A stretch of 64,000 nucleotides of DNA from Streptomyces maremycinicus (GTDB lineage Bacteria > Actinomycetota > Actinomycetes > Streptomycetales > Streptomycetaceae). The notes under the pieces were generated by a model. That model was not told the DNA's origin, ran no database searches, and saw only the letters and a list, made by a program, of their open reading frames with translations. The stretch is taken from the NCBI RefSeq assembly GCF_001184025.1, contig NZ_BBYG01000010.1:434001-498000 (forward strand). Reading direction: 5' to 3'. Positions within the stretch are counted from its first letter, which is position 1, and each line of letters starts with the position of its first letter. Shown in pieces: positions 17,391 to 25,583 of this stretch. Position numbers and translations under genes: made by a program.

Positions 17391-17405
17391 TCGAAAACTT
17401 TTCGA
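17391..17405. promoter_or_regulatory. Perfect TCGAAAA-C-TTTTCGA palindrome upstream of rhaT promoter
   Basis: A 7-1-7 perfect palindrome, AT-rich for the genome, located 10 bases upstream of the plus-strand -35 element (TTGACG at 17416). It resembles LacI/GalR-type operators (AAA-CG-TTT cores) and lies between the two divergent rha promoters, so it could serve both. Confidence 0.6.
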
Positions 17406-17415
17406 GACGTACCCA

Positions 17416-17445
17416 TTGACGTGACATGGCCGGGATGTCTAACGT
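17416..17445 (+). promoter_or_regulatory. Promoter of the rhamnose ABC transporter operon
   Basis: TTGACG (17416-17421), an 18-base spacer and TAACGT (17440-17445) form a plausible sigma-70-type promoter. The expected start near 17452 would give a leader of about 64 bases containing the TGAAACCTTTCA element and the GAGGAG ribosome binding site. Confidence 0.5.
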
Positions 17446-17459
17446 CCCGGCAATCCAGT

Positions 17460-17471
17460 TGAAACCTTTCA
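17460..17471. promoter_or_regulatory. Candidate LacI-family operator in the rhaT leader
   Basis: TGAAA-CC-TTTCA is a perfect 5-2-5 inverted repeat with the same half-site as the rhaI-side element at 17294. It is just downstream of the expected transcription start, the mirror-image arrangement of the rhaI operator. Confidence 0.65.
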
Positions 17472-17515
17472 CGACGCTGTGAGGGCCTGTCCCAGGCGTC
17501 GTCGAGGAGCCATTT

Positions 17516-19033
17516 ATGACTCACCCGTCCGACGCGGGACCGGCCCCGGTGCTGGCGTTGAAGGACGTGACCAAGTCCTTCGGCGCCGTTCGCGCCCTGC
17601 GGGGCGTCTCCCTGGAACTGTTCCCCGGCGAGGTGCACGCCCTCGCCGGCGAGAACGGCGCGGGCAAGTCCACGCTCATCAAGACCCTCGCGGGAGTGCA
17701 CCGGGCCGACGCGGGCCGGGTGCTGCTCGACGGTGAACCCGTCGTCTTCCACGGCCCCGGCGACGCCCGCGACGCCGGTATCGCCGTGATCTACCAGGAG
17801 CCCACGCTCTTCCCCGACCTGTCGATCGCCGAGAACATCTTCATGGGCCGCCAGCCCCGGCGCGCACTCGGCCGCATCGACCACAAGGCCACCCACGCGG
17901 CCACCGCCGACCTGATGCGGCGCCTGGGCGTCGAACTCGACCCCGACCGCCCGGCGCGCGGCCTGTCCATCGCGGACCAGCAGATCGTGGAGATCGCCAA
18001 GGCGCTCTCCTTCGACGCCCGCGTCCTGATCATGGACGAGCCGACCGCCGCCCTCACCGGCAGCGAGGTCGCCCGGCTGTTCGGCGTCGTGCGCACCCTG
18101 CGGGAACAGGGCGCGGCGGTGCTGTTCATCTCGCACCGGCTGGAGGAGATCTTCCAGATCTGCCAGCGGGTGACCACCCTGCGCGACGGTGCCTGGATCG
18201 CCAGCGAGCCACTGGCGGACATGACCGAGGACGACCTGGTCCGCCGGATGGTCGGCCGCGACCTCGACGAGCTCTACCCCAAGCAGGACGTGACCCCGGG
18301 CGAGGTCGCCCTCAGCGTCCGCCGGCTGACCCGGGAGGGAGTCTTCACCGACGTCTCCTTCGAGGTACGGCGCGGCGAGATCGTCGGACTCGCCGGACTC
18401 GTCGGCGCCGGACGCACCGAGGTCGCCCGGGCCGTCTTCGGCATCGACCGCTGGGACGCCGGCGAGGTGGAGGTCCAGGGCCGCCGGCTGACGAACGGCG
18501 CCCCCTCCACCGCGATGGCGGCCGGCCTGGCGCTGGTCCCCGAGGACCGGCGGGCCCAGGGCCTGGTGATGGACATGTCCATCGAGCGCAACATCGGCCT
18601 GACCGGCCTGCGGACGACCGTGAAGGCCGGCCTGATGGACCGTGGCGCCGAACGCAGCCGCTCCCTCGACTGGGCGGTCAAGCTCCAGGTCAAGTACGCC
18701 CGGATCGCCGACACCGTCAACACGCTGTCCGGCGGCAACCAGCAGAAGGTCGTCCTCGCCAAGTGGCTGGCCACCGGCCCCAAGGTGCTCATCGTCGACG
18801 AGCCGACCCGCGGCATCGACGTCGGCACCAAGGCCGAGGTGCACCGGCTGCTCAGCGAGCTGGCCGCCGACGGGGTCGCCGTCCTGATGATCTCCTCCGA
18901 CCTGCCCGAGATCCTCGGCATGGCCGACCGCGTGCTGGTGATGCACGAGGGCAGGCTCGCCGCCGAGATCCCCCGTACCGAAGCCACCGAGGAAACCGTG
19001 ATGGCCGCAGCCACCGGGAGGGCAGCCGCATGA
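17516..19033 (+). CDS. rhaT: Rhamnose ABC transporter, ATP-binding protein
   Basis: A 505-residue sugar ABC ATPase with two nucleotide-binding halves. The first has Walker [11 protein letters not shown] (about residues 44-53), the degenerate signature [15 protein letters not shown] and Walker [11 protein letters not shown]; the second has [17 protein letters not shown] and [11 protein letters not shown]. This layout is typical of the CUT2 (ribose/rhamnose) importers. GAGGAG precedes the ATG. Its stop overlaps the start of the first permease gene (ATGA). It powers uptake through the two permeases and the lipoprotein encoded downstream. Confidence 0.94.
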   Translation: MTHPSDAGPAPVLALKDVTKSFGAVRALRGVSLELFPGEVHALAGENGAGKSTLIKTLAGVHRADAGRVLLDGEPVVFHGPGDARDAGIAVIYQEPTLFPDLSIAENIFMGRQPRRALGRIDHKATHAATADLMRRLGVELDPDRPARGLSIADQQIVEIAKALSFDARVLIMDEPTAALTGSEVARLFGVVRTLREQGAAVLFISHRLEEIFQICQRVTTLRDGAWIASEPLADMTEDDLVRRMVGRDLDELYPKQDVTPGEVALSVRRLTREGVFTDVSFEVRRGEIVGLAGLVGAGRTEVARAVFGIDRWDAGEVEVQGRRLTNGAPSTAMAAGLALVPEDRRAQGLVMDMSIERNIGLTGLRTTVKAGLMDRGAERSRSLDWAVKLQVKYARIADTVNTLSGGNQQKVVLAKWLATGPKVLIVDEPTRGIDVGTKAEVHRLLSELAADGVAVLMISSDLPEILGMADRVLVMHEGRLAAEIPRTEATEETVMAAATGRAAA

Positions 19034-20130
19034 CGGTGACCACCTCCCCCGAGGCCCCCGTCGCCGAGGTGCCCAAGTCCAGCGGCACCCGGCTGGTCGA
19101 CCGCGTCTTCAAGATGCGCGAACTCGCCATCCTGGTCGTCTTCCTGGTGATGATCGCCGTCACCCAGGCCGGCAACAGCGAGTTCCTGTCCGAGCAGGGC
19201 ATCAAGGACCTGCTGCTGAACGCGACCATCCTGGTGCTGGTCGCCACCGGTCAGTCCCTGGTCGTCATCACCCGCAACGTCGACCTGTCGGTCGGCTCCA
19301 CCCTCGGCATCAGCGCCTTCGCCGCCGGCACGTACCTGCAAGGCGGCGGCAACCCGGTGATCGCGATCGTGCTGGCGGTCCTGCTGGGCGTCGGCTTCGG
19401 GCTCCTCAACGGCCTGCTGGTCAGCCTCGGTCAGGTGCCCGCCCTGGTCGTCACCCTGGGCACGCTGTACATCATCCGCGGTATCGACTCCATCTGGGTC
19501 GGCTCCCGCCAGATCACCGCCGCCGACCTGCCCGACTCCTTCGTCGACTTCGGCTCCGGCGGAGTGTCCGCGGTGCCGTGGCTGGCGCTCATCGCGCTCG
19601 CCGTCCTCGTCGCCACCGCGTACTACCTCAAGCACTTCGGCAGCGGCCGCGAGCTGTACGCGCTCGGCTCCAACCCGGAGGCCGCCCGGCTGGCCGGCAT
19701 CCCGGTCCGCAAGCGGATCCTCGCCGCGTACACCTTCTGCGGCGCTCTCGCCGGCCTCGCCGGGGCGATGTACCTGGCCCGGTTCGGCAACGTCGACTCC
19801 GGGACCGGCAACGGCTACGAACTCACCGTCGTCAGCGCGGTCGTGGTCGGCGGCGTCGTCTTCACCGGTGGCTCCGGCAGCGTCTACGGCGCGGCCCTCG
19901 GCGCCCTGCTGCTCACCTCCATCAACAGCGTCCTGCCCGCGCTCGGCGTCAGCTCGGTCTGGGTGCTCGCCATCAACGGCGTGCTCCTGCTGCTGGCCAT
20001 CGCGGTCGACCGGATCGTCGCCCTGCGGGTGGCGGCCGCGCTGAAGAAGAAGTCGGCGGCGGCCCGGACCGGCGCCACCCCCGCCTCCGCCAAGCCCACC
20101 GTCAAGAAGGGAGACGCCGGCCATGCCTGA
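19030..20130 (+). CDS. rhaP: Rhamnose ABC transporter permease 1
   Basis: A 366-residue CUT2-type permease with about eight to ten membrane segments and the family motifs [17 protein letters not shown] and [15 protein letters not shown], the latter being the coupling-helix region that meets the ATPase. The N-terminal ~30 residues and the Lys/Ala-rich C-terminal ~25 residues are cytoplasmic. The ATG overlaps the rhaT stop by 4 bases, and its own stop overlaps the next permease by 8 bases, so the four transporter genes are one operon. Confidence 0.93.
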   Translation: MTVTTSPEAPVAEVPKSSGTRLVDRVFKMRELAILVVFLVMIAVTQAGNSEFLSEQGIKDLLLNATILVLVATGQSLVVITRNVDLSVGSTLGISAFAAGTYLQGGGNPVIAIVLAVLLGVGFGLLNGLLVSLGQVPALVVTLGTLYIIRGIDSIWVGSRQITAADLPDSFVDFGSGGVSAVPWLALIALAVLVATAYYLKHFGSGRELYALGSNPEAARLAGIPVRKRILAAYTFCGALAGLAGAMYLARFGNVDSGTGNGYELTVVSAVVVGGVVFTGGSGSVYGAALGALLLTSINSVLPALGVSSVWVLAINGVLLLLAIAVDRIVALRVAAALKKKSAAARTGATPASAKPTVKKGDAGHA

Positions 20131-21115
20131 GTCGCTCACCCGCGCCGTCCGCTGGGACACGGTCGTCGGCGCCCTCCTGATCGTCCTGCTGCTGTTCTCG
20201 TTCTCCTTCGTGGACGGCTTCGGCAACGCCCTCAACCTGTCGTTCCTCATCGGCAACACGCTGCCCATCGCGCTCATCGCGCTGCCGATGACCCTGCTGG
20301 TCGTCTCCGGCGAGATCGACCTGTCCGTCGCCTCCACCGCCGGACTGTCCGGCGCGGTGATGGGCGCCCTGTGGAACCAGGGCCTCACCATCGAGGCGAT
20401 CATCCCGATCTGCCTGCTCCTCGGTGTGGTGTGCGGGCTGGTCAACGGTCTGCTCGTGACCCGCCTCGGGCTCCCCTCGCTCGCCGTCACCATCGGCACC
20501 ATGGCCGCCTACCGGGGCATCGCGCAGATCGTGCTCGGCTCCGACGCGGTCACCGACTTCCCCACCCAGTACCTGGACTTCGCGGCCGGCCGGCTGGGGG
20601 ACACCTTCCTCCCGCAGGCCTTCCTGCCCTTCGTCGTCCTGCTCGCGATCGCCGTGGTCGTGCTGCACGCCACCCCGTTCGGCCGCTCGCTGTTCGCGAT
20701 CGGCGCCAGCGAGGAGGCCGCCCGGTTCGCCGGCATCCGGGTCCGGCGGCACAAGCTGATCCTGTTCACGGTGACCGGCCTGATGGCCTCCCTCACCGGC
20801 ATCTTCTGGGCCCTGCACTACGCCAGCGCCCGCTACGACAACGCCACCGGCCTCGAACTCTCCGTCATCGCGGCCGTCCTGCTCGGCGGTATCGACTTCG
20901 ACGGCGGCAAGGGCACGCTCGGCGGTGCCGTCGCGGGAGTCTTCCTGCTCGGCGCCGCGCAGAACGTCATGAGCCTCCAGGACGTCTCCGCCCAGTCGCA
21001 GATCGTCGTCACCGGCGTCCTGCTCGTCGTCTCCGTGCTCGGCCCCCGGGTCGCACGGCAGATCTCCGTCGCACGGGCGGGCCGTAGAGCCACGGCCCCG
21101 ACTCCGACGGCTTAA
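20123..21115 (+). CDS. rhaQ: Rhamnose ABC transporter permease 2
   Basis: A 330-residue CUT2-type permease paralogous to the preceding protein. It shows LLVVSGEIDLSVASTAGLSG, LGLPSLAVTIGTMAAYRG, and the coupling segment FAIGASEEAARFAGI. The start at 20123 lies inside the end of the previous gene (8-base overlap). A heterodimer of the two permeases is the expected membrane channel. Confidence 0.93.
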   Translation: MPESLTRAVRWDTVVGALLIVLLLFSFSFVDGFGNALNLSFLIGNTLPIALIALPMTLLVVSGEIDLSVASTAGLSGAVMGALWNQGLTIEAIIPICLLLGVVCGLVNGLLVTRLGLPSLAVTIGTMAAYRGIAQIVLGSDAVTDFPTQYLDFAAGRLGDTFLPQAFLPFVVLLAIAVVVLHATPFGRSLFAIGASEEAARFAGIRVRRHKLILFTVTGLMASLTGIFWALHYASARYDNATGLELSVIAAVLLGGIDFDGGKGTLGGAVAGVFLLGAAQNVMSLQDVSAQSQIVVTGVLLVVSVLGPRVARQISVARAGRRATAPTPTA

Positions 21116-21149
21116 CCCCGCTTCGCTCACCTCGTAAAGGAACCCCGTG

Positions 21150-22232
21150 ATGCGCAAGTCATCCCTCCGTCGTGCCTGTGCGGCCCTGGCCGCCGTCTCC
21201 TCCCTCGCGCTCGCCGCCACCGCCTGCGGCGGCACGACCAAGGAGGACGTGAAGAACGAGAGCACCGGCGCCGCGGCCTCCGCCGGCAAGGCCGACCCGA
21301 ACGCGGCCACCAAGAAGGGCCTGACCGTCGGCTTCCTGCCCAAGCAGGTCAACAACCCCTACTTCACCACCTCCGACAAGGGCGGCGAGGCGGCTCTGAA
21401 GGAGCTGGGCTCCAGCTACAAGGAGGTCGGCACCAACAGCGGCACCGACACCTCCGGACAGGTCTCCTACGTCAACACGCTGACGCAGCAGCAGGTCGAC
21501 GCGATCGCCGTGTCCGCCCAGGACCCGGGCGCCCTGTGCACCGCGCTCAAGCAGGCCATGAAGAACGACATCAAGGTCGTCACCTACGACTCGGACACCA
21601 ACCCCGACTGCCGCAACGCCTTCGTCTCGCAGGCGTCCGCGGAGGACCTGGGCCGTACCGAGGTTCAGCTGCTCGCCGAACAGATCGGCTACAAGGGCGA
21701 GATCGCGATCCTGTCCGCCGCGCAGACGGCGACGAACCAGAACACCTGGATCGACTTCATGAAGGACGAACTGAAGGACGCCAAGTACAAGGACATCAAG
21801 CTCGTCAAGGTCGCGTACGGCGACGACGACGCCCAGAAGTCCTTCCAGCAGACCCAGGGCCTGCTCCAGGAATACCCGAACCTGAAGGGGATCATCTCCC
21901 CGACCACCGTCGGCATCAAGGCGGCGGCCCAGTACCTGTCGGGCTCCAAGTACAAGGGCAAGGTCAAGCTGACCGGCCTCGGCACGCCGAACGACATGCG
22001 CACCTACGTCAAGAACGGCACCGTCGACGCCTTCGAGCTGTGGGACCCGGCGAAGCTCGGCGCGCTGGCCGCGCAGACGTCGGTGGCGCTGGTCTCGGGC
22101 CAGATCACGGGCGCGGAGGGCGAGACCTTCAAGGCCGGCGGCACCACCTACACCATCGGCAAGGACGGCGTGATCAGCCTCGGCAAGCCGACCGTGTTCG
22201 ACGCCAAGAACATCGACCAGTTCAACTTCTAG
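21150..22232 (+). CDS. rhaS: Rhamnose ABC transporter, lipoprotein substrate-binding protein
   Basis: A 360-residue periplasmic-binding-protein-like lipoprotein. The signal peptide MRKSSLRRACAALAAVSSLA ends in the lipobox LAATAC (Cys about 26), then an acidic/Ala-rich linker and a ribose-type binding fold (VGFLPKQVNNPYFTTSDKGG, VDAIAVSAQDPGAL). AAAGGAA lies 7 bases before the ATG; a GTG three bases earlier is an alternative. It captures rhamnose, or a rhamnose-containing sugar, outside the membrane for the RhaTPQ importer. Confidence 0.93.
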   Translation: MRKSSLRRACAALAAVSSLALAATACGGTTKEDVKNESTGAAASAGKADPNAATKKGLTVGFLPKQVNNPYFTTSDKGGEAALKELGSSYKEVGTNSGTDTSGQVSYVNTLTQQQVDAIAVSAQDPGALCTALKQAMKNDIKVVTYDSDTNPDCRNAFVSQASAEDLGRTEVQLLAEQIGYKGEIAILSAAQTATNQNTWIDFMKDELKDAKYKDIKLVKVAYGDDDAQKSFQQTQGLLQEYPNLKGIISPTTVGIKAAAQYLSGSKYKGKVKLTGLGTPNDMRTYVKNGTVDAFELWDPAKLGALAAQTSVALVSGQITGAEGETFKAGGTTYTIGKDGVISLGKPTVFDAKNIDQFNF

Positions 22233-22272
22233 TCCCCGGTAGCTTCGACTCCCCGCACAGGAGCGGTACTTC

Positions 22273-22593
22273 ATGCAGCGTGTCTGTTTCCTTCTCAAGG
22301 TCCGGCAGAACCGGCTCGCCGAGTACCGCGAACGCCATGCCGCCGTGTGGCCGGAGATGCTCGACGCTCTCTCGGCCACCGGCTGGCACAACTACTCCCT
22401 CTTCCTGAGAGACGACGGCCTGCTCGTCGGCTATCTGGAGACCGAGGACTTCGCCGCCGCCCAGGCCGGCATGGAGGCCACCGGCGTCAACGCCCGCTGG
22501 CAGGCGGAGATGGCGCCGTTCTTCGAGTCGCTCGACGGGGCCCGGCCCGACGAGGCGATGAAGCCCCTCACCGAGGTCTTCCACCTCGCCTGA
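22273..22593 (+). CDS. rhaM: L-rhamnose mutarotase
   Basis: A 106-residue RhaM/RhaU protein with the characteristic YRERHAAVWPEMLDAL, GWHNYSLFLRDDGLLVGY and ATGVNARWQAEMAPFF segments. It interconverts alpha and beta anomers of L-rhamnose before isomerisation. It lies 40 bases after rhaS in the same direction and is probably part of the transporter operon. Confidence 0.95.
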   Translation: MQRVCFLLKVRQNRLAEYRERHAAVWPEMLDALSATGWHNYSLFLRDDGLLVGYLETEDFAAAQAGMEATGVNARWQAEMAPFFESLDGARPDEAMKPLTEVFHLA

Positions 22594-22712
22594 CACCCCC
22601 CGCCCCGGCCCCGTCCCCGCCCCGGCCCCGTCCCCGCCCCGTCCGGTCCCCGCCCCCTCCTCTCCGCTCCCCGTCCCCTCCGTCCCCCTCTCCCTCCGTT
22701 TCCCGCTCTCGC
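22594..22712. repeat. C-rich low-complexity tract
   Basis: Nearly pure C with scattered T and G on this strand (repeated GCCCCGTCCCC units, then CCCCTCC/CTCCGTC). The complement is a run of G tracts of three to five, giving strong G-quadruplex potential on the minus strand. It separates rhaM from the secreted propeller gene. Confidence 0.8.
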
Positions 22713-22732
22713 AGACGATGGAGTCCTCCGAG

Positions 22733-24157
22733 ATGAGACGACGCACCCTGCTGGCCGGCGCCCTCCTGGGCGCCACGGCGTCCCCCGCCCTCGCCGCCGG
22801 CACCGCCCGCGCGGCCGCCCCCGGCCCCTCGGTCACCAGGAAGGCCACCGGCCGACTCGACGCCGCGGCCGTCTTCTTCGTGTCCTACGACGGCCTGGTC
22901 AACAACAACTCGTTCCAGAAGAACGGCCTGTTGACCTACAAGGGCCACCAGTACGCCGCCTGGTACACCTCCACCAGGTACGCGGTCGTCGCCCGGCGCG
23001 TCCTCGGCGGCACCACCTGGTCCACCGTCACCCTCGCGCACCGTCTCAAGGCCGACGACTCGCACAACGTCATCTCCATGGGCGTCTCGAAGACCGACGG
23101 CCGTCTGCATCTCACCATGGACTCCCACAGCGACGGCTTCTTCTACGTGAAGTCGGTGGCCGGACTCCTGGACGACCCGGCGGGCACCTCCTGGACGTCG
23201 TCCGTCTTCGGCGCCGTACAGACCACCCTCGACGGCCTCGCGCTCACCGACCGGTTCACCTACCCGCAGTTCATCGCCACCCCCGAGGGCCGACTCCAGC
23301 TCAGCTACCGGGTCGGCGTCTCCGGCGACGGCCGCAACGCCCTCGCGGAGTACGACGGTTCGGCCTGGACGAACCTCGGCGAGTGGTCCGGCTCCACCGG
23401 CACCTACACCAGCGAGCACGGCACCTCGACGGTCCGCAGCATGTATCTGCACGGCATCGACTACGACGTCAACGGCCGGCTGCACGCGTTCTTCACCTGG
23501 CGTGAGCAGAACGGCGCGGTGATGTGCTCCGGCGGCGGCATCACCAACCACGACACCGGTTACGTCCACTCCGCCGACCGGGGTCGCACCTGGCGCAACG
23601 ACGCGGGCGCCGTCGTCGGCACCACGGGCGGCTCCGACAAGGTCGCCGTCACGGACGCCGGACTCGTGGTGGACGCGCTCGGCCCCGACCACTCCCTGAT
23701 GAACCAGGAGAGCCAGGCCACCGACTCCACCGGCCTCCCGCACGCGATCATCAGCTACGTGCCCGGCCGCTTCGGCCAGTGCACCACCGACTACGTCCGC
23801 GACCGCACGGCGGACGGCCGCGCCTTCCATCTGCGCAAGAACTCCTCCGGGAGCTGGCAGAAGACGGAGATACCCGTGGTCCTCGGCTCCAGCCAGCGCA
23901 CCAAGCTGGTCCTGGACAAGTACGACAACGCGTACGCGATCTTCCCCTTCGGCCGGATAGCCGGGGCCTCCAAGGCCTCCGGCCACACGGACTGGAGGGT
24001 GCTCTTCGACGGCAGCGGCCTCAACGCCTTCGGCGAGGTCGTGATCGACGAACTGCGCGTCAAGGCCGACAACACCCTGTCGATCATGTATCAGGAGAAG
24101 TCGAGCGGGACGACCCCCTCGGCGCTCCACGTCGTCGACTTCGCACTGCCCGCATGA
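22733..24157 (+). CDS. Tat-exported BNR_4-type beta-propeller, probable rhamnose-glucuronate lyase/rhamnosidase
   Basis: A 474-residue exported protein. The ATG at 22733 gives a twin-arginine signal MRRRTLLAGALLGATASPAL with an Ala-rich cleavage region; GGAG is 9 bases upstream, while the ATG at 22718 has no ribosome binding site. The mature part is made of blade-like repeats (for example FTYPQFIATPEGRLQLSYR, YVHSADRGRTWRND). Family knowledge: BNR_4 propellers include enzymes cleaving terminal L-Rha-alpha-1,4-GlcA of arabinogalactans and gum arabic (PL27/PL42, formerly GH145) and ulvan lyases. Location inside a rhamnose locus supports such a role; the exact linkage is inference. Confidence 0.8.
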   Translation: MRRRTLLAGALLGATASPALAAGTARAAAPGPSVTRKATGRLDAAAVFFVSYDGLVNNNSFQKNGLLTYKGHQYAAWYTSTRYAVVARRVLGGTTWSTVTLAHRLKADDSHNVISMGVSKTDGRLHLTMDSHSDGFFYVKSVAGLLDDPAGTSWTSSVFGAVQTTLDGLALTDRFTYPQFIATPEGRLQLSYRVGVSGDGRNALAEYDGSAWTNLGEWSGSTGTYTSEHGTSTVRSMYLHGIDYDVNGRLHAFFTWREQNGAVMCSGGGITNHDTGYVHSADRGRTWRNDAGAVVGTTGGSDKVAVTDAGLVVDALGPDHSLMNQESQATDSTGLPHAIISYVPGRFGQCTTDYVRDRTADGRAFHLRKNSSGSWQKTEIPVVLGSSQRTKLVLDKYDNAYAIFPFGRIAGASKASGHTDWRVLFDGSGLNAFGEVVIDELRVKADNTLSIMYQEKSSGTTPSALHVVDFALPA

Positions 24158-24259
24158 CCCGCATCCGACCCGTATCCGTACTCGGAAAGGGGTGCGGCGG
24201 GGTGACGGTAATGTGAAGGCCGTCCCGCCGTATCCCGTTCACCTGGAGGTCCCCGCCTG

Positions 24260-25306
24260 ATGGCCCAGCCGGTGGGAATCAAGGACGTCGCCCGTGCCGC
24301 CGGAGTATCCGTCGGCACGGTCTCGAACGTCATCAACCGCCCGGACACCGTCGCCACCGAGACCCGGGCGCGCGTGCTGTCGGCGATAGACCGGCTCGGC
24401 TACGTGCGCAGCGAGTCCGCCCGGCAGCTGCGCGCGGGACGCAGCCGGATCATGGGGCTGCTCGTCCTCGACATGGGCAACCCGTTCTTCGTGGACGTCG
24501 CCCGCGGTGCCGAGCGGGCCGCCCGTGACGCCGGGCTCGGTGTGATGGTCTGCAACAGCGCCGAGAGCGCCGGCGAGGAGGCCGAGTACCTGTCGCTCTT
24601 CGCCGAGCAGCGGGTGCGGGGCGTGCTGCTCACCCCGGCCGACGCGACCGGCCGCAACATCGCCTCGTTCCGCCGCCACGGCATCCCCTTCGTCCTCGTC
24701 GACCGGGTCTCCGAGGGCACCACCGAGTGCTCGGTGTCCGTGGACGACGTGGCGGGCGGCGCGCTCGCCGTACGGCATCTGGTGGACGCCGGACACCGCT
24801 CGATCGCCTACGTCAGCGGTCCGCCCGGCTTCACCCAGGTCCGCGACCGCCGTACCGGAGCCCTGAACGCGCTCGCCGAGGCGGGCCTCGGCCCGGAGTG
24901 CCTGCGCGAGCTGCCCACCGAGCGGCTCGACGTGGCCGCCGGGCGGGACGCGGGCGCCCGTCTGCTGGGCCTCGGCGACCGCCGCCCGACCGCCGTGTTC
25001 TGCGCCAACGACCTGCTCGCCCTCGGCGTGCTCCAGGCGATGTACGCGGCGGGGGTGAAGGTCCCGGAGGATCTGGCCATCGTCGGCTACGACGACATCG
25101 AGTTCGCGGCCGCCGCGGCCGTCCCCCTCACATCGGTCCGGCAGCCCGCCGTCACCATGGGCGCCCTGGCCGCCGAGATGCTGCTGGAGGAGACCGAGGC
25201 GCAGGCGGCGGGGACGGGAGGGGCGGGCGCCGCCCGGCACGAACACCGGCGGGTGGTGCTCCAGCCGGAGCTGGTGGTGCGCAGGTCCAGCCTCTCGTCG
25301 CGCTGA
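24260..25306 (+). CDS. rhaR: LacI-family regulator of rhamnose utilisation
   Basis: A 348-residue LacI/GalR repressor. The N-terminal helix-turn-helix is VGIKDVARAAGVSVGTVSNV (residues about 5-24) with hinge ARQLRAGRSR, followed by a sugar-binding periplasmic-type domain (GLLVLDMGNPFFVDVARGAE, then ALNALAEAGL). GGAGG lies 10 bases before the ATG. As the last gene of the plus-strand rha series, with three LacI-type palindromes in the rha divergent promoter region, it is the likely rhamnose-responsive repressor. Confidence 0.9.
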   Translation: MAQPVGIKDVARAAGVSVGTVSNVINRPDTVATETRARVLSAIDRLGYVRSESARQLRAGRSRIMGLLVLDMGNPFFVDVARGAERAARDAGLGVMVCNSAESAGEEAEYLSLFAEQRVRGVLLTPADATGRNIASFRRHGIPFVLVDRVSEGTTECSVSVDDVAGGALAVRHLVDAGHRSIAYVSGPPGFTQVRDRRTGALNALAEAGLGPECLRELPTERLDVAAGRDAGARLLGLGDRRPTAVFCANDLLALGVLQAMYAAGVKVPEDLAIVGYDDIEFAAAAAVPLTSVRQPAVTMGALAAEMLLEETEAQAAGTGGAGAARHEHRRVVLQPELVVRRSSLSSR

Positions 25307-25463
25307 GCGGCGGTCCGGCGGCCGAGCCGGGCGCGCCGAGCGGCGGTCCACCGGCCGGGTCGGCGTGCCGAGCGGCGGTCCAGCGGCCGAGCCCGGCGTG
25401 CCGAGCGGCGGTCCAGCGGCCGAGCCCGGCGCGCCGAGCGGAGATCCAGCGGCTGAGCGGCCG
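25305..25463. repeat. Imperfect 33-base tandem repeat after rhaR
   Basis: Four units of 33, 32, 33 and 33 bases (25305-25435) and a partial fifth, each beginning GAGCGGCGGTCC and containing GGCCGAGCC. The first unit begins inside the rhaR stop codon. Two CCGTTCAGTA direct repeats follow before the next gene. Confidence 0.85.
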
Positions 25464-25583
25464 TTCAGTAACGGTGCTGAGTGCCCGTTCAGTAGCTGTT
25501 CATGATCCCCCGGGCTCCTGTACCGCCCGGACATGTGCTGAACTGGGACGCGGCCCTTACACCGATCGTCCCGGGAGCCTCCG

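Noticed and set aside
18274..20502. 742-codon minus-strand open frame
   Set aside because: Lies opposite the ABC transporter genes; composition is Asp/Gly/Arg shadow sequence with no motif.
25305..25463. CRISPR-like repeat array
   Set aside because: Units are contiguous with no unique spacers and no cas genes nearby; it is a simple tandem repeat.
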